Assembly (NCBI GenBank): GCA_029261655.1
Contig: JAJDAY010000017.1
Coordinates: 62,001 to 126,000, forward strand
Length of the DNA: 64,000 nt
Source: Nitrospinaceae bacterium
GTDB lineage: Bacteria; Nitrospinota; Nitrospinia; Nitrospinales; VA-1
Direction of reading: 5' to 3'
Position numbers and translations under genes: made by a program
The notes under the pieces: model-generated
The model's input: only the letters and a program-made list of their open reading frames with translations
Told to the model about the DNA's origin: nothing
Databases searched by the model: none
Shown: in pieces, positions 25,695 to 34,667 of the stretch
Layout: each line of letters starts with the position of its first letter
Numbering within the stretch: position 1 is the first letter of the stretch

Positions 25695-26783
25695 TTAACG
25701 CAAAAGATTAAGTAAACCTCTAAAGGCATATACTTTTGATCGGCGTACTCGAAAGGAAAGCTCTTCAATGATTTTATGTTCTTTAAAGAGGGTTAACAAA
25801 CGTGAAATAGTTAATACTGATATGCCTTTTAATTCTTGCTTTATTTGAGTAGTTGTAAATACTGGAGCATTAAAAAGAAAATCCACAAAATGAATCAAAT
25901 AAGGTGATTTGGTAGCGTCAAACTTTGATTTAGTTTCGTCGTAGAGGGTATAAATTTTATCAATCAGTTCTTGGGTTTCTTTGGCCTGGGCAGCTACACA
26001 ACGAAGAAAAAACTTTATCCATCCTTCGTAAGACCCAGTTTCGTCTACTTCATGGAGCCAGCCCCGATATTCATCTCTATTGTCATCAATATATCCACTC
26101 AAGTATAAAATAGGGGAAGAAAGGGTTCCTTCATGGTAAAGAATTAAAGGAATAAGGAGTCTTCCTAAACGACCATTGCCGTCATAAAAAGGATGAACTG
26201 CTTCAAATTGGTAATGAAACATAGCTGCCTTAATTAATATGTCATCTTTACTTTTTCCAAGGTAATCCACTATATTTTCTATATAATCTCTAACCAAATA
26301 ATGCTCTGGCGGTATGTAAAGGGCCTTATCGATCTGATCGGTTGGTTTTTGTGCAATATACACTGTTTCTGCCCTAAACTTTCCCAGAGGCCCCCGATGC
26401 CTCACTCCCCTAAGAAGAGTTGCATGTAGGGATTCCATGAGAGCACTACTAATGGGCCTTCCCCTTACCAAGTCTTGCATTGCTTGGCTTATGGCCATTC
26501 GATAATTTGCTACCTGCCTTGTATCGATATCATCTTGTTTCCCTCCGGCCTCAAAAACAAATACATCTGAAACTGTGCTAACCGTTCCCTCAATTCGAGA
26601 ACTCACTGTGGCTTCTTTAGCTGTTAATGGAGAAACAAGCAAGTCTGGGTTTTGTAATTTCTTCTGCGAGCCTTCTAGTAGCCCTAGTGCGTAAATTGCA
26701 TTGCTATATTCTTTATGAAACCTATTAAAATCTATGGGAGTATTCTCTGTGAGATCGAGTAACTTAGGTTTATGATGTTCCAT
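25695..26783 (-). CDS. Class II Fic-domain protein with C-terminal winged helix
   Basis: A 362-residue protein. The inhibitory motif (S/T)xxxE(G/N) is in the N-terminal helix region: S61-SRI-E65-G66. The catalytic Fic motif is complete, HPFYDGNGRLGR (H197-R208), so it should transfer AMP or a related group to a target hydroxyl when released from inhibition. The C terminus (about 300-355: FTTTQIKQELKGISVLTISR, then LLTLFKEHKIIEEL) is a winged helix, suggesting DNA binding and autoregulation. The upstream region carries a cluster of GATAT sites. No separate antitoxin is needed in class II proteins. Left-most gene of E1. Confidence 0.9.
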   Translation of the reverse strand: MEHHKPKLLDLTENTPIDFNRFHKEYSNAIYALGLLEGSQKKLQNPDLLVSPLTAKEATVSSRIEGTVSTVSDVFVFEAGGKQDDIDTRQVANYRMAISQAMQDLVRGRPISSALMESLHATLLRGVRHRGPLGKFRAETVYIAQKPTDQIDKALYIPPEHYLVRDYIENIVDYLGKSKDDILIKAAMFHYQFEAVHPFYDGNGRLGRLLIPLILYHEGTLSSPILYLSGYIDDNRDEYRGWLHEVDETGSYEGWIKFFLRCVAAQAKETQELIDKIYTLYDETKSKFDATKSPYLIHFVDFLFNAPVFTTTQIKQELKGISVLTISRLLTLFKEHKIIEELSFRVRRSKVYAFRGLLNLLR

Positions 26784-26795
26784 AAAATTCCCTTA

Positions 26796-26985
26796 TATAT
26801 CAAAATATCTACTTTATGATATGTCTAGTGAAATGATTGATGTTTGATGATATGTTTACTTACCCTTCATATTGTATTACCAAGCTAAAGCTATACAATA
26901 TTTAGAATTATAATCTATATATACCAGAAAATCAATTTTATGATATATCTCGACTTAAGATATATCTCTGCTGATATGTAGAAAT
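26796..26985. promoter_or_regulatory. Cluster of TATGATAT/GATATATC sites upstream of the Fic gene
   Basis: At least six related AT-rich sites: ATATCAAAATATC (~26796), TTATGATATGTC (~26814), GATGATATGTT (~26846), TTATGATATATCTC (~26938), TAAGATATATCTC (~26956) and GCTGATATGT (~26970). They lie in the non-coding gap before the Fic start and could be operators for its C-terminal winged helix. The remaining gap to 27450 holds no gene; a 90-residue minus-strand frame there lacks an SD and any motif. Confidence 0.45.
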
Positions 26986-27458
26986 ATTGTGTAAAAAACA
27001 ATGTGAAATAGAAAATGTGGTGATAAGGGCCAGCCCAAACCTCAAGGAAAAACTAAGGTGCAATAAAGCAACTTGAAATGGGATATAAGCGAATAATTCA
27101 TCACAAAAATCTGAGAGGGTATAACGTACAGACTGATTGCTAAATTTCCCCCCCTGGCCTCTTAGGTTTCTCCATAACTCCCATTTAAGGCCCCTAGGCA
27201 GTAAAATCACACATACCCACCCCTGGGTGCACCTCTACTGTACCCTCCAGCCAAGAAAATCAAGTAACCCATTAAAAATAAAAGAGTTATTTGCATAGAG
27301 CAACTGATTGCACATCAGAAGTCCTCTTGCTTAGCCTCCAGATTTCGCTCTGTTTTCGCTTTCTCACTATGGGGAAGATATCGCTTTAAAACACCTATTC
27401 ACAGGGTGAATTTACCCTAAATATGCACTAACACATTAAAAACAAATAGTTCAATTGA

Positions 27459-27490
27459 AAGGCCCTGCCAGGTTTCTGGTGGGGCTTTTT
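27459..27490 (+). terminator. Rho-independent terminator before the helicase gene
   Basis: GCCCTGCCAG (27462-27471) pairs over 10 bp (two G-U) with CTGGTGGGGC (27476-27485) around a TTT loop, followed by TTTTTGTGTTTTT. It lies upstream of the helicase start, so it either insulates that gene from upstream transcription or acts as a leader attenuator. Confidence 0.8.
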
Positions 27491-27526
27491 GTGTTTTTAT
27501 TCACTTCAAACCGAGAGGTTGTAGAA

Positions 27527-29428
27527 ATGATCAAAGTTGATGAATTTGTTGAAGAAATGGAGAACCATTGGGTAAACCGGCTAGGCAATGTCTCAAGTGA
27601 GCCCTTAAAGTTGGTTTGGAAGAATTTATTTTGCTGCTTCAGCTTTTATGTAGACCACCATAAGTTGGCACCACATCAATGGACCATAGCACAGCCACCA
27701 ACAGGAACAGGAAAGACACAGGGCACTATTGTCTACTGCTCAATGTTAGCCAAAAAGATTTCTAAAGAAGATAACCCAGGGGTACTCATAGTTACTCGGC
27801 TAAAGGATGATGCAAATATTATAGCTGAGCAAATTAATAAACTATCTGGAAAGGATTGGGCGTTAGCCTACCACAGTGATGTAAAGAAAAAAATTAAGCT
27901 CGAAGACCTTCAGAATTATCCATTCGTTGTGGTAACCCACCGGGCCTATGAGCTTGCCTTGGACTACCTTGGACAAGAAGGAACAATCCAACAAACCTGG
28001 CCTTATTTCCATAACTGGCAGCAAGACTCCAGAGATCTGGTAGTTATAGATGAAGCCCTTGATATTGTCGAACATTCCAAAGCAGGTTTGGAAGGCTTAA
28101 GGCAAACTCTCGCTGCTATTCCACAATCTATTCGACAAAAGTTCCCACTGGAGATTCAAGCTTTAGAAAGTGTGATCGATCTCCTAAATACTCTGGAAAC
28201 GGAATCTAAGATTAATAAAGTCTCAGAACACATGATCCTGAACAAACTGATAGCAGAAAAAAACCTCCCTGACTTTACTGCACTGAGAGAGGCAATGAGG
28301 AAAGAGGTTAACTACGATCATCAAATCCTCAAAAGTGACAACCAGGAGAAAAGAAGATTAAGCCAGCTCCATGACAACCGGATAAAAAGTCTTCACACTA
28401 TCTTTCAATCCTGGGTCTATTATGCTCGTTGCGATTTCCAGCCTTCATTGAATACCGCCAGGTTACTTGTGCCTAAGGGAGTAAAAGGAGCTGTTGTCCT
28501 GGATGCGACAGCCAGAAGTAATGTCCTTTATGAACTCTTCGATGATGCATTTGTAACCAACCCTCCTTCAGACGCAAGGTCATATAAGAAAGTCACGCTT
28601 CATGTAAGCACAGGTAACAAGGTTGGGAAAAGGTTCATGCGGAACAATGCTAATGAACTATCAAGGAAACTTATAGGGGAACTCAATAGTAAAATCAATA
28701 AGGGCAGAAAGGTCTTCATCTGCTGCCATAAAGATGTAGAGCCCATTCTGACATCTCATGAAACAACGTTTGAGATGAAGACTGGACACTGGAACTCCAT
28801 CGATGGATCAAATGAGTGGCGGGATTGTGATACAGCAGTGATCTTTGGCCTCCCCTATAGGCCCGATACTTGGACAGCAAATGTCTTTATGGCTTGTAAG
28901 GGACCTCAAACCACCAAATGGCTCCAAAATGGGGAACAAAGACAATGGAAGAAATATCAAGATATAAGAAAGGCCTTAAAGAACGGACAGATAATTACAA
29001 ACATTGTTCAAGCTATTAACAGAGTAAGGTGCAGGAGAGTTATAGACAATGAAGGAAATTGTCCTGAAACAGAGGTTTATATTCTCCTTCCGCATGACAA
29101 GATAGCTAAAGAGATATTAAAGGGAATTAAGAAGAATATGCCTGGCATCAAGGTCAAGAATTGGGACTTTGAAGGAGCCAGAAAGAAAGTAAAAAGATCT
29201 AACCATGAGTTAGCTTTTATTAAATACATCCAGAATATGGAAATAGGCAAACAGGCTATAGGGACAGTAAAGCAGATATTAGGAATACCCCAATCTTCCT
29301 TTGAGAGACTGATAGGAAAAACAAAGGATGAGACAACTCAGTTGTATATAGCCATGAAGGAAGCTGGAACAAGCTACATATCAAATGGGGCCGGAAGGGG
29401 TAATAGAGCATTTATATTGAAAGTTTAG
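27527..29428 (+). CDS. DEAD/DEAH-like superfamily 2 helicase-type ATPase
   Basis: A 633-residue protein with Walker A PPTGTGKT (residues 57-64), motif II LVVIDEALDIV (DEAL variant) near residue 175, a conserved later arginine/glutamine region (IVQAINRVRCRR) resembling motif VI, and a C-terminal helix-turn-helix-like stretch (QAIGTVKQILGIPQSSFERL). The frame is open further upstream, but those codons lie in the terminator hairpin, so ATG 27527 (SD GAGAGG) is the start. It probably acts in replication or maintenance of E1, or as a defence helicase; no nuclease domain is seen. It stands alone on the plus strand. Confidence 0.75.
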   Translation: MIKVDEFVEEMENHWVNRLGNVSSEPLKLVWKNLFCCFSFYVDHHKLAPHQWTIAQPPTGTGKTQGTIVYCSMLAKKISKEDNPGVLIVTRLKDDANIIAEQINKLSGKDWALAYHSDVKKKIKLEDLQNYPFVVVTHRAYELALDYLGQEGTIQQTWPYFHNWQQDSRDLVVIDEALDIVEHSKAGLEGLRQTLAAIPQSIRQKFPLEIQALESVIDLLNTLETESKINKVSEHMILNKLIAEKNLPDFTALREAMRKEVNYDHQILKSDNQEKRRLSQLHDNRIKSLHTIFQSWVYYARCDFQPSLNTARLLVPKGVKGAVVLDATARSNVLYELFDDAFVTNPPSDARSYKKVTLHVSTGNKVGKRFMRNNANELSRKLIGELNSKINKGRKVFICCHKDVEPILTSHETTFEMKTGHWNSIDGSNEWRDCDTAVIFGLPYRPDTWTANVFMACKGPQTTKWLQNGEQRQWKKYQDIRKALKNGQIITNIVQAINRVRCRRVIDNEGNCPETEVYILLPHDKIAKEILKGIKKNMPGIKVKNWDFEGARKKVKRSNHELAFIKYIQNMEIGKQAIGTVKQILGIPQSSFERLIGKTKDETTQLYIAMKEAGTSYISNGAGRGNRAFILKV

Positions 29429-29436
29429 GTGCGGGG

Positions 29437-29460
29437 GTGGGGGGAGACAAATACCCCCAC
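29437..29460 (+). terminator. GTGGGGG/CCCCCAC hairpin after the helicase gene
   Basis: A perfect 7-bp GC stem (29437-29443 with 29454-29460) 8 bases after the helicase stop. There is no T run behind it. Confidence 0.45.
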
Positions 29461-30080
29461 ATAACCTAATAGACCTTTATAGGACAAACGGGGGTAATTA
29501 GTTCTGACAATAAACAGACCTAAATAGCTTTATATAGGTTGAGTGCTTCGACTGAAGGAGCGAAGCGACTGAAGGAGAAGTACCCCTAAAACGTTTCTAA
29601 TTATTTATATTAATCGAGGGAGCGAAGCGACCGAGTAATAATTGTTAATTAGGTGGTTTTTAGGTTTAGTTAGAAATTAGACTAATAGGTTGGGACTCCT
29701 TGTGAGGGAGCGAAGCGACTGAACAAGGAGGACCTGCTAAAGTGATGAAAATGGTTTAGCGCCTAGCTAGCGTCTAGGGGTTGAGGGAAAATGGTGTTTA
29801 GAGATGCTTAGCGGCTAGTTAGCCTCTAGCTGTGGGCTTAGTTAGCGCTTAGGGTGGCTTTACTTCTCCATCCCCTCCCCCCTCAATTTCTGTAGGTGTT
29901 CTCTTTAAGCGCAATTTAAGGGTAGTTAATTAACCAACCCTAAAGACTCCTAGAGGGGACTCTTAAATATGCCTGGGTAGGTTTTAAGTCGCTATCTGGT
30001 TAGTGGTTGCCTGTTCGCTGTGGGGTGTAGTGGTATTTTTTCTAAGCAAACCAATTTTCAAAACTTTTAATAAATAATCT
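29461..30080. repeat. Repeat-rich non-coding region (candidate origin or structured RNA locus)
   Basis: There are three copies of GGAGCGAAGCGA (29557-29568, 29619-29630, 29707-29718) with flanking ACTGA or ACCGA. Two similar hairpins are present: CCTAATAGACCTTTATAGG near 29465 and CCTAAATAGCTTTATATAGG near 29519. Between 29750 and 29860 there are at least four TAGCGCCTAGCTAGC-like units (TTAGCGCCTAGCTAGCGTCT, TTAGCGGCTAGTTAGCCTCT, TTAGTTAGCGCTTAG). No credible frame exists. Iteron-like repeats next to a helicase gene suggest a replication origin of the element. Confidence 0.5.
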
Positions 30081-30587
30081 TCAATAGCCTAAAATCAAAA
30101 CTCCATTTAAAGGAAGTTGCAGGCGATTACTTGCATACAGAGTATTAAAGAAACCAATAACTTTTTCAAAATCCTTGCTGTCTCGATATGTGTTTCTTAT
30201 TGCAATAACAAGATACAAAACGTTATTCATCATACATGCCTGAAACAAGTCTTTTAAAAATTGATAATTGGTTACTCCGCGACCAGCTTCAACTTCTAAA
30301 ACAGTAAGCTCCGACTCCCAAAATGCGTCAGCTTCAAAGAATTTCTCGAGCTTACCATTTTTGCCAAACAATACAGGGACCTTGATTTTGTCAGAAGATT
30401 TTTTTGATCTTTCAACTAAAAACCCCAATCTGGTTAAGGCTGGTTGTAATTTTGAAAGAACTTCATCACTTTTAAAATTATTCCTTTTTGAATCTAATTT
30501 TTCCGAATGTTTTTCAAAAACTTTTATTACATTATCCAAATGATCAGGAAGTTTCTGGGATTTTGGGAAATATTGCCAATTTATCAT
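30081..30587 (-). CDS. PD-(D/E)XK-like restriction endonuclease-type protein
   Basis: A 168-residue protein whose core FEADAFWESELTVLEVEAGR shows the nuclease-fold pattern: an acidic residue, a beta strand, then ExExG in place of the usual (D/E)xK, followed by a helix (TNYQFLKDLFQACMM) and the strand YLVIAIRN. Such ExE variants occur among type II restriction enzymes. It is the last gene of the minus-strand cluster that begins with the methyltransferase and lies 75 bases after the DUF6339-like gene. The catalytic status is uncertain because the Lys is missing. Confidence 0.55.
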   Translation of the reverse strand: MINWQYFPKSQKLPDHLDNVIKVFEKHSEKLDSKRNNFKSDEVLSKLQPALTRLGFLVERSKKSSDKIKVPVLFGKNGKLEKFFEADAFWESELTVLEVEAGRGVTNYQFLKDLFQACMMNNVLYLVIAIRNTYRDSKDFEKVIGFFNTLYASNRLQLPLNGVLILGY

Positions 30588-30662
30588 TTCGAAATCTTCG
30601 GTTGAATCTTCAATAGTTATTTTTTTAACAATAATTTTAAAAAGGAACCCGACTTGAGTTAA

Positions 30663-31412
30663 TTAAGAACTTATTTCATTTCGGGCCTTTCTACTGCACT
30701 GAGTCATAAACTGGTCTACCTTTCCCTCATTCATTATTTCAAAGAGTATTCCTCCACCGTATTTATTGACCGTCTTCATAAACTCTCTATAATTAACCTC
30801 TTTTTCAGATATCCAGGAATCGTTTTTCATGGCACGTATTATCCCGCCAGCTACATTAGCCCGACTGGTAACCCAAGGTCTCTCAATGAAATTGCTCCTT
30901 ATATCAGCCTTACTTAAAACTAATTCAAGGGCTGATAGGGGATCTGAAGGACAAGTCATATGAGCAATATGTGCGTTCCACCATAATCTGGAAACTGCAT
31001 TATCGTCCCGTATTCTATTAGCCGTATCCGCAAAAAAATGAACTTTAATCGACCTTTCAATTTCAGAATCATCAGCACCTTCTGAAATCCATCGCTTTCG
31101 GGAATACTCAAAACATTCGACATGAGTTAATCTTGTCCAGATCCTTTCTTCACGCGCAAGGTTAGGTGTCATGCCCTCTAAAGCTTTATGTACAAGCATT
31201 GAATTCCTGACCTCAGCTTCAGCGCCAGTATTGCCTTCCAGCCCAGCGAGCAGTTCAATATTCATTGTTACGCTTTTAAGCTCCGATCCCCAGCCACTAT
31301 TTCTGGCTAGGTCAAGAAAATCGCCGTGCTTATAAAGATCCAGGTTCTCTTCTACATTTTTGTAAAGATCACTAACCAAGTCTTCAGTAAGATATTTCAA
31401 TTTTTCAGTCAT
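30663..31412 (-). CDS. DUF6339-like protein
   Basis: A 249-residue helical protein with the pattern LTHVECFEYSRKRW, then RDDNAVSRLWWNAHIA and ERPWVTSRANVAGGIIRAM, which I associate with DUF6339, a family found beside methyltransferases and GHKL ATPases. No catalytic motif is visible; a scaffold or DNA-recognition role is possible. The start overlaps the preceding gene's stop by four bases (ATGA), so it is translationally coupled. Confidence 0.6.
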   Translation of the reverse strand: MTEKLKYLTEDLVSDLYKNVEENLDLYKHGDFLDLARNSGWGSELKSVTMNIELLAGLEGNTGAEAEVRNSMLVHKALEGMTPNLAREERIWTRLTHVECFEYSRKRWISEGADDSEIERSIKVHFFADTANRIRDDNAVSRLWWNAHIAHMTCPSDPLSALELVLSKADIRSNFIERPWVTSRANVAGGIIRAMKNDSWISEKEVNYREFMKTVNKYGGGILFEIMNEGKVDQFMTQCSRKARNEISS

Positions 31413-32248
31413 AGCGATGCTATCTCCTTACACTCTTCTATTCTATGGAATGGGGATTTTAAAAGTTCTTGGGCATCCCTAAGCATCTCCCCGTTCTCAG
31501 GGTTTATTCCCAAGTGATCACATTTCAAACTGAATGTGCGATACCATCTTTTTCCCTTTACAGCCTCATCCAGTTCCTGAAGAGTCGATAGCACTTCGAT
31601 GACAGCCGGAAGGTAAATGCTGTTGAGCAATATATTTTTTCCTACAGACGTATTCCTGAGCTTATGAATAAAGGAGTAAGTTTTTTTCGAGGCCAGAATT
31701 TTTATCTTATCGCTATCAGTCCGAACCATTATCTGGTTTGGGAGTACTGATTCATCTTTTCCCAGTTTGAAAATAGTCTCCATGGGAGCCAGCTTCTGCC
31801 GACCAGCAACAAAAACCTGCTCCTCCCCAACCGCTATAACTTCTCCAAGGATAAGCTTCCTTGGTTCATTCCCAAACTCCTCGTGTAAATTATCACTGGT
31901 GAAATCTTCAACTTCTTGGTCTACCCAGATCACAGGGCGAATACGTACCCTGCCATGCAGAGTCCCTGGGATAAATTTAAAAGAAGTTTGATTTATTTCG
32001 ATGGTTTCAAGTTTGTTATAATGTGTTTCAAGGCAGACCACAAAGAGACCGATCTTCCCTTTTTTATTTTCTACCAGTTCCGCTATAGCTTTTTCAGAAA
32101 TTTCACTATTAAAGTGAATGGTAATTTTCCCCTCTTGGATAATTTCATCAATCTTATGGATCTCTATTGAAAAACGGCTTTCATTATAATCTCCGGTGAA
32201 ATTACTTAATACAGGATGAGGGAATCTTGTCTTATCAGTTATTTTCAT
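31409..32248 (-). CDS. Unknown protein of the GHKL ATPase cluster
   Basis: A 279-residue protein. The N-terminal two thirds are beta-rich (FSIEIHKIDEIIQEGKITIH, GKIGLFVVCLETHYN, VRIRPVIWV). The rest is alpha-helical (LLNSIYLPAVIEVLSTLQEL, DAQELLKSPFHRIEE). No enzyme motif is seen. It overlaps the GHKL ATPase gene by 14 bases and DUF6339 by four, so the three proteins probably form one complex in fixed stoichiometry. Confidence 0.6.
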   Translation of the reverse strand: MKITDKTRFPHPVLSNFTGDYNESRFSIEIHKIDEIIQEGKITIHFNSEISEKAIAELVENKKGKIGLFVVCLETHYNKLETIEINQTSFKFIPGTLHGRVRIRPVIWVDQEVEDFTSDNLHEEFGNEPRKLILGEVIAVGEEQVFVAGRQKLAPMETIFKLGKDESVLPNQIMVRTDSDKIKILASKKTYSFIHKLRNTSVGKNILLNSIYLPAVIEVLSTLQELDEAVKGKRWYRTFSLKCDHLGINPENGEMLRDAQELLKSPFHRIEECKEIASL

Positions 32249-34145
32249 ACTGTACCTCCTCCTGGTGTTTAACAGCCATTATCTCAATAGGCCCTTCATA
32301 TTGTTCTGCAAACTCGACATCAATTTTTTCTCTTTCCCCAGCTTGGAGATCAATTGTAAATCCTCCGTTTTCTATATTTCCCTTTTCTGATTTAACAACA
32401 ACCAAGTCATCGCTGTAAGCGATTCCCGAGGCACTTATTCTTACCGTAGCTGTGCAGGTTTCATCCGGGGTAAAAAATATTCTTCGTTTGTGAAAACCAC
32501 TGCCTGAAACAAGCAGATTTCTGAATTCCTCAAGGCCCACAGGAAGAGCAAATCTCTTGTTACCTTTTCCACCAGTTCCCTCACCGGTACCCTCCCCTTG
32601 GCCATCTCCACCACCTCCTTCAGAGTCATTTTTGCCACCAGCTCCCCCTTCTTCACCTTCAGCTTCAACGGGAACAGGCACTACTTGCGATTTCTTTTTT
32701 GGTTTCCTAGGTGGCGAATAAGAATACGTTTCGGGATTTGTTTCTGCTTCAGGATCAGGAAGCTTGTCGCTATCATCAGAATCTGCAAAAAACTCGCTGA
32801 GTTCATCAAGTTCAACCTCGTCTTCCGGCTTGGTTAAAGTCTCCTCCTTAATTGCTTCACGAATCTGACGAGCTAGGTTTTTCATAACTTTATTAGCAGT
32901 TAATCGTTGTTCATCATCAGTAATTCTCTCTGATGAAAGCTCATTATGACTGGGGTTTTCTAGTTTTCTTATCATCGATTTCCCTGCCTCATCAAGTGGT
33001 TCCACCAAGGCCACAAAATCACTGTACAGACTAAATCGTGCAAACCTGTCCCCAAAATTCCCAAGTCCGTCGGTTATCATCATTCCATTTCGTATGATTG
33101 CAATTCTTTTCTCTAATTTATCTCTAATGAGAATCCGTATTGAAATTTTTCCCAGACCATTGATATTCAAAATTTTCTCAATCGTTTTTTCAGATGTAAG
33201 GCATTCCAGAAGGCTTTTGGAAAATTCTAATGCTTCAAGTTTGTTACTTTCTTCTGCAGCTTTTACTATTTTATGGTCATTAAATAAATCCATAATCGTT
33301 TCGCTGTTAATAAGAATCTCACCATTATTAAGAGAAAATTTCATATCTTCACTCAAAATTGCACTGAAGAAATTTGTGAGCAATGAAGCAGCCATCCTGT
33401 GATGCCAGTCTTTTGATACCTTAAAGCCTACAGCATATATCGATGTACCCACTTCTTCCCTATTTAGCCAGCCAGGTATTGAACCTGCATCACTTACAGG
33501 CTTAAAATTATCCCGTCCCCAATAACCGACAGATCTTTTAGGATCATTTTTCTCATCCTGATGAGATATAAAAATGGACTTGCCTTGGGCAAGAAAAGTT
33601 TTTGTCTTTGAGACAGGATCTTGATAAATAGTGGAATAAAAAACTGTTTGAAGTTCGGAAATGGCAAAGACCGCATTTTTACCAATTCCGAATGATCCTC
33701 CTGCAGTATCACTTTCTTTTACGCTAACTCCTGATCCCTTCAAAAGAGAATGAAACGGTTTTCCTTCCTCACTGGGGCCCACCAGACCTTTTGTATTTAA
33801 ATCAGAAATCTCGAGTATCTGAATTCTTTCCCTTCCTAGAACTTTTTGGGCATGGGTAAAAAATTCAATTGCCTTGGTATCATTTAGAACCTCTGCTTTT
33901 TTCAGACATAATGAAACAGTCCTCTTATATTGATCAAGAGCCGGCAGCTCAGAAGCAGAAATCTCAATATGATCAAAATCGATTTCGACAGGTTTTTCTT
34001 TAAATGCGTCAGCACTGTTCTGCCCGCATTCCCTTGCAGTGCTCGCATAAGGAGAGCCCCGAAAAGTTTCAATGCCTGAGTCGCTCATACCTTGCGACTC
34101 CTCAGCTTCATTAGAAACAAACCTTAATTTAAATTGGTTAACCAT
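32235..34145 (-). CDS. GHKL-type ATPase (MORC/MutL/Hsp90-like) of a restriction-like cluster
   Basis: A 636-residue protein. The Bergerat ATP site is complete: N-box E39/N43/D46 (ARECGQNSADA), D115-L-N117 (ISDLNTKG) and lid G149-GSFGIGKN. An S5-like domain follows with KISIRILIRDK and IAIIRNGMMITD. After about residue 430 comes an acidic, then Gly-rich linker (residues about 480-535), and the C-terminal 100 residues are a beta domain. This resembles MutL/MORC-type ATPases that comparative genomics has linked to methyltransferase-based systems. It would act as an ATP-gated clamp or switch controlling a nuclease. Start ATG with AGGGG upstream. Confidence 0.8.
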   Translation of the reverse strand: MVNQFKLRFVSNEAEESQGMSDSGIETFRGSPYASTARECGQNSADAFKEKPVEIDFDHIEISASELPALDQYKRTVSLCLKKAEVLNDTKAIEFFTHAQKVLGRERIQILEISDLNTKGLVGPSEEGKPFHSLLKGSGVSVKESDTAGGSFGIGKNAVFAISELQTVFYSTIYQDPVSKTKTFLAQGKSIFISHQDEKNDPKRSVGYWGRDNFKPVSDAGSIPGWLNREEVGTSIYAVGFKVSKDWHHRMAASLLTNFFSAILSEDMKFSLNNGEILINSETIMDLFNDHKIVKAAEESNKLEALEFSKSLLECLTSEKTIEKILNINGLGKISIRILIRDKLEKRIAIIRNGMMITDGLGNFGDRFARFSLYSDFVALVEPLDEAGKSMIRKLENPSHNELSSERITDDEQRLTANKVMKNLARQIREAIKEETLTKPEDEVELDELSEFFADSDDSDKLPDPEAETNPETYSYSPPRKPKKKSQVVPVPVEAEGEEGGAGGKNDSEGGGGDGQGEGTGEGTGGKGNKRFALPVGLEEFRNLLVSGSGFHKRRIFFTPDETCTATVRISASGIAYSDDLVVVKSEKGNIENGGFTIDLQAGEREKIDVEFAEQYEGPIEIMAVKHQEEVQYENN

Positions 34146-34216
34146 TTTTTCCCCTTTCTCGATCTATTAACAACCCGGTCAACTACTGAAAAATACTAAA
34201 ATTAGGATTCTGCCTT

Positions 34217-34444
34217 TTATAGCTTGAAATCTATTCCATTTCCGGTTGCCTTTGTATCAAACCGCGCTTTCAGACCTTTTATTTCCTTTTCTAAGGCAGA
34301 AATTACCTTTTGAACATCGCTATCATCGTATTTGTAATTGGTCTTGTTTGAGAGGTTACCAACAAGCCTTATATGCTTAATTGCCTTAATTACTCGTTTT
34401 TCGCAAAGTTCAATGAACTTTTCTCGGTTTGATTTTCTTGTCAT
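34217..34444 (-). CDS. Small helical protein (75 aa) heading the GHKL operon
   Basis: Two predicted helices with a charged pattern (FIELCEKRVIKAIKHIRLVG, NLSNKTNYKYDDSDVQKVIS, ALEKEIKGLKARF). Homologous-looking small proteins sit beside other methyltransferase or helicase cassettes; the middle NLSNKxNYxY element is the likely conserved core. It is the first gene after the promoter at 34477-34505. Function unknown; it could be a regulator or a subunit. Confidence 0.6.
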   Translation of the reverse strand: MTRKSNREKFIELCEKRVIKAIKHIRLVGNLSNKTNYKYDDSDVQKVISALEKEIKGLKARFDTKATGNGIDFKL

Positions 34445-34476
34445 AAATCACCAATATGATAGTTTATATGATAAAT

Positions 34477-34505
34477 ATACTAGTGTATTTTAAAATAAAT
34501 GTCAA
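34477..34505 (-). promoter_or_regulatory. Promoter of the GHKL operon with doubled TATGATA
   Basis: On the minus strand TTGACA (34500-34505) and TAGTAT (34477-34482) are spaced by 17 bases. Between the promoter and the start codon, TATGATA occurs twice (near 34455 and 34466, plus-strand view). It resembles the TATGATAT sites before the Fic gene. Confidence 0.6.
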
Positions 34506-34667
34506 GTATTGTTCAATAATAGAAGTAATATATTGAAGAATTAGATTTTACTTTGAATGGGTAGCCTGCTATCCCCTTTAAAATATTTGGAAAACAATAT
34601 TTACTGGTCTTAAATATTTATTTCCACGCTAGGAGGTCAACAGGATTCGGAGAGGACTTAAGGAAAG

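Noticed and set aside
26938-27210. 90-residue minus-strand frame between Fic and helicase genes
   Set aside because: No SD, no motif, and its N-terminal part overlaps GC/AT-biased non-coding sequence; treated as chance.
27455-27526. Upstream extension of the helicase gene
   Set aside because: These codons form a terminator hairpin and T tract; the ATG at 27527 has the ribosome-binding site.
29540-29720. CRISPR-like array of GGAGCGAAGCGA repeats
   Set aside because: Only three short copies at unequal spacing (62 and 88 bases) and no cas genes; better described as iteron- or hairpin-like repeats.
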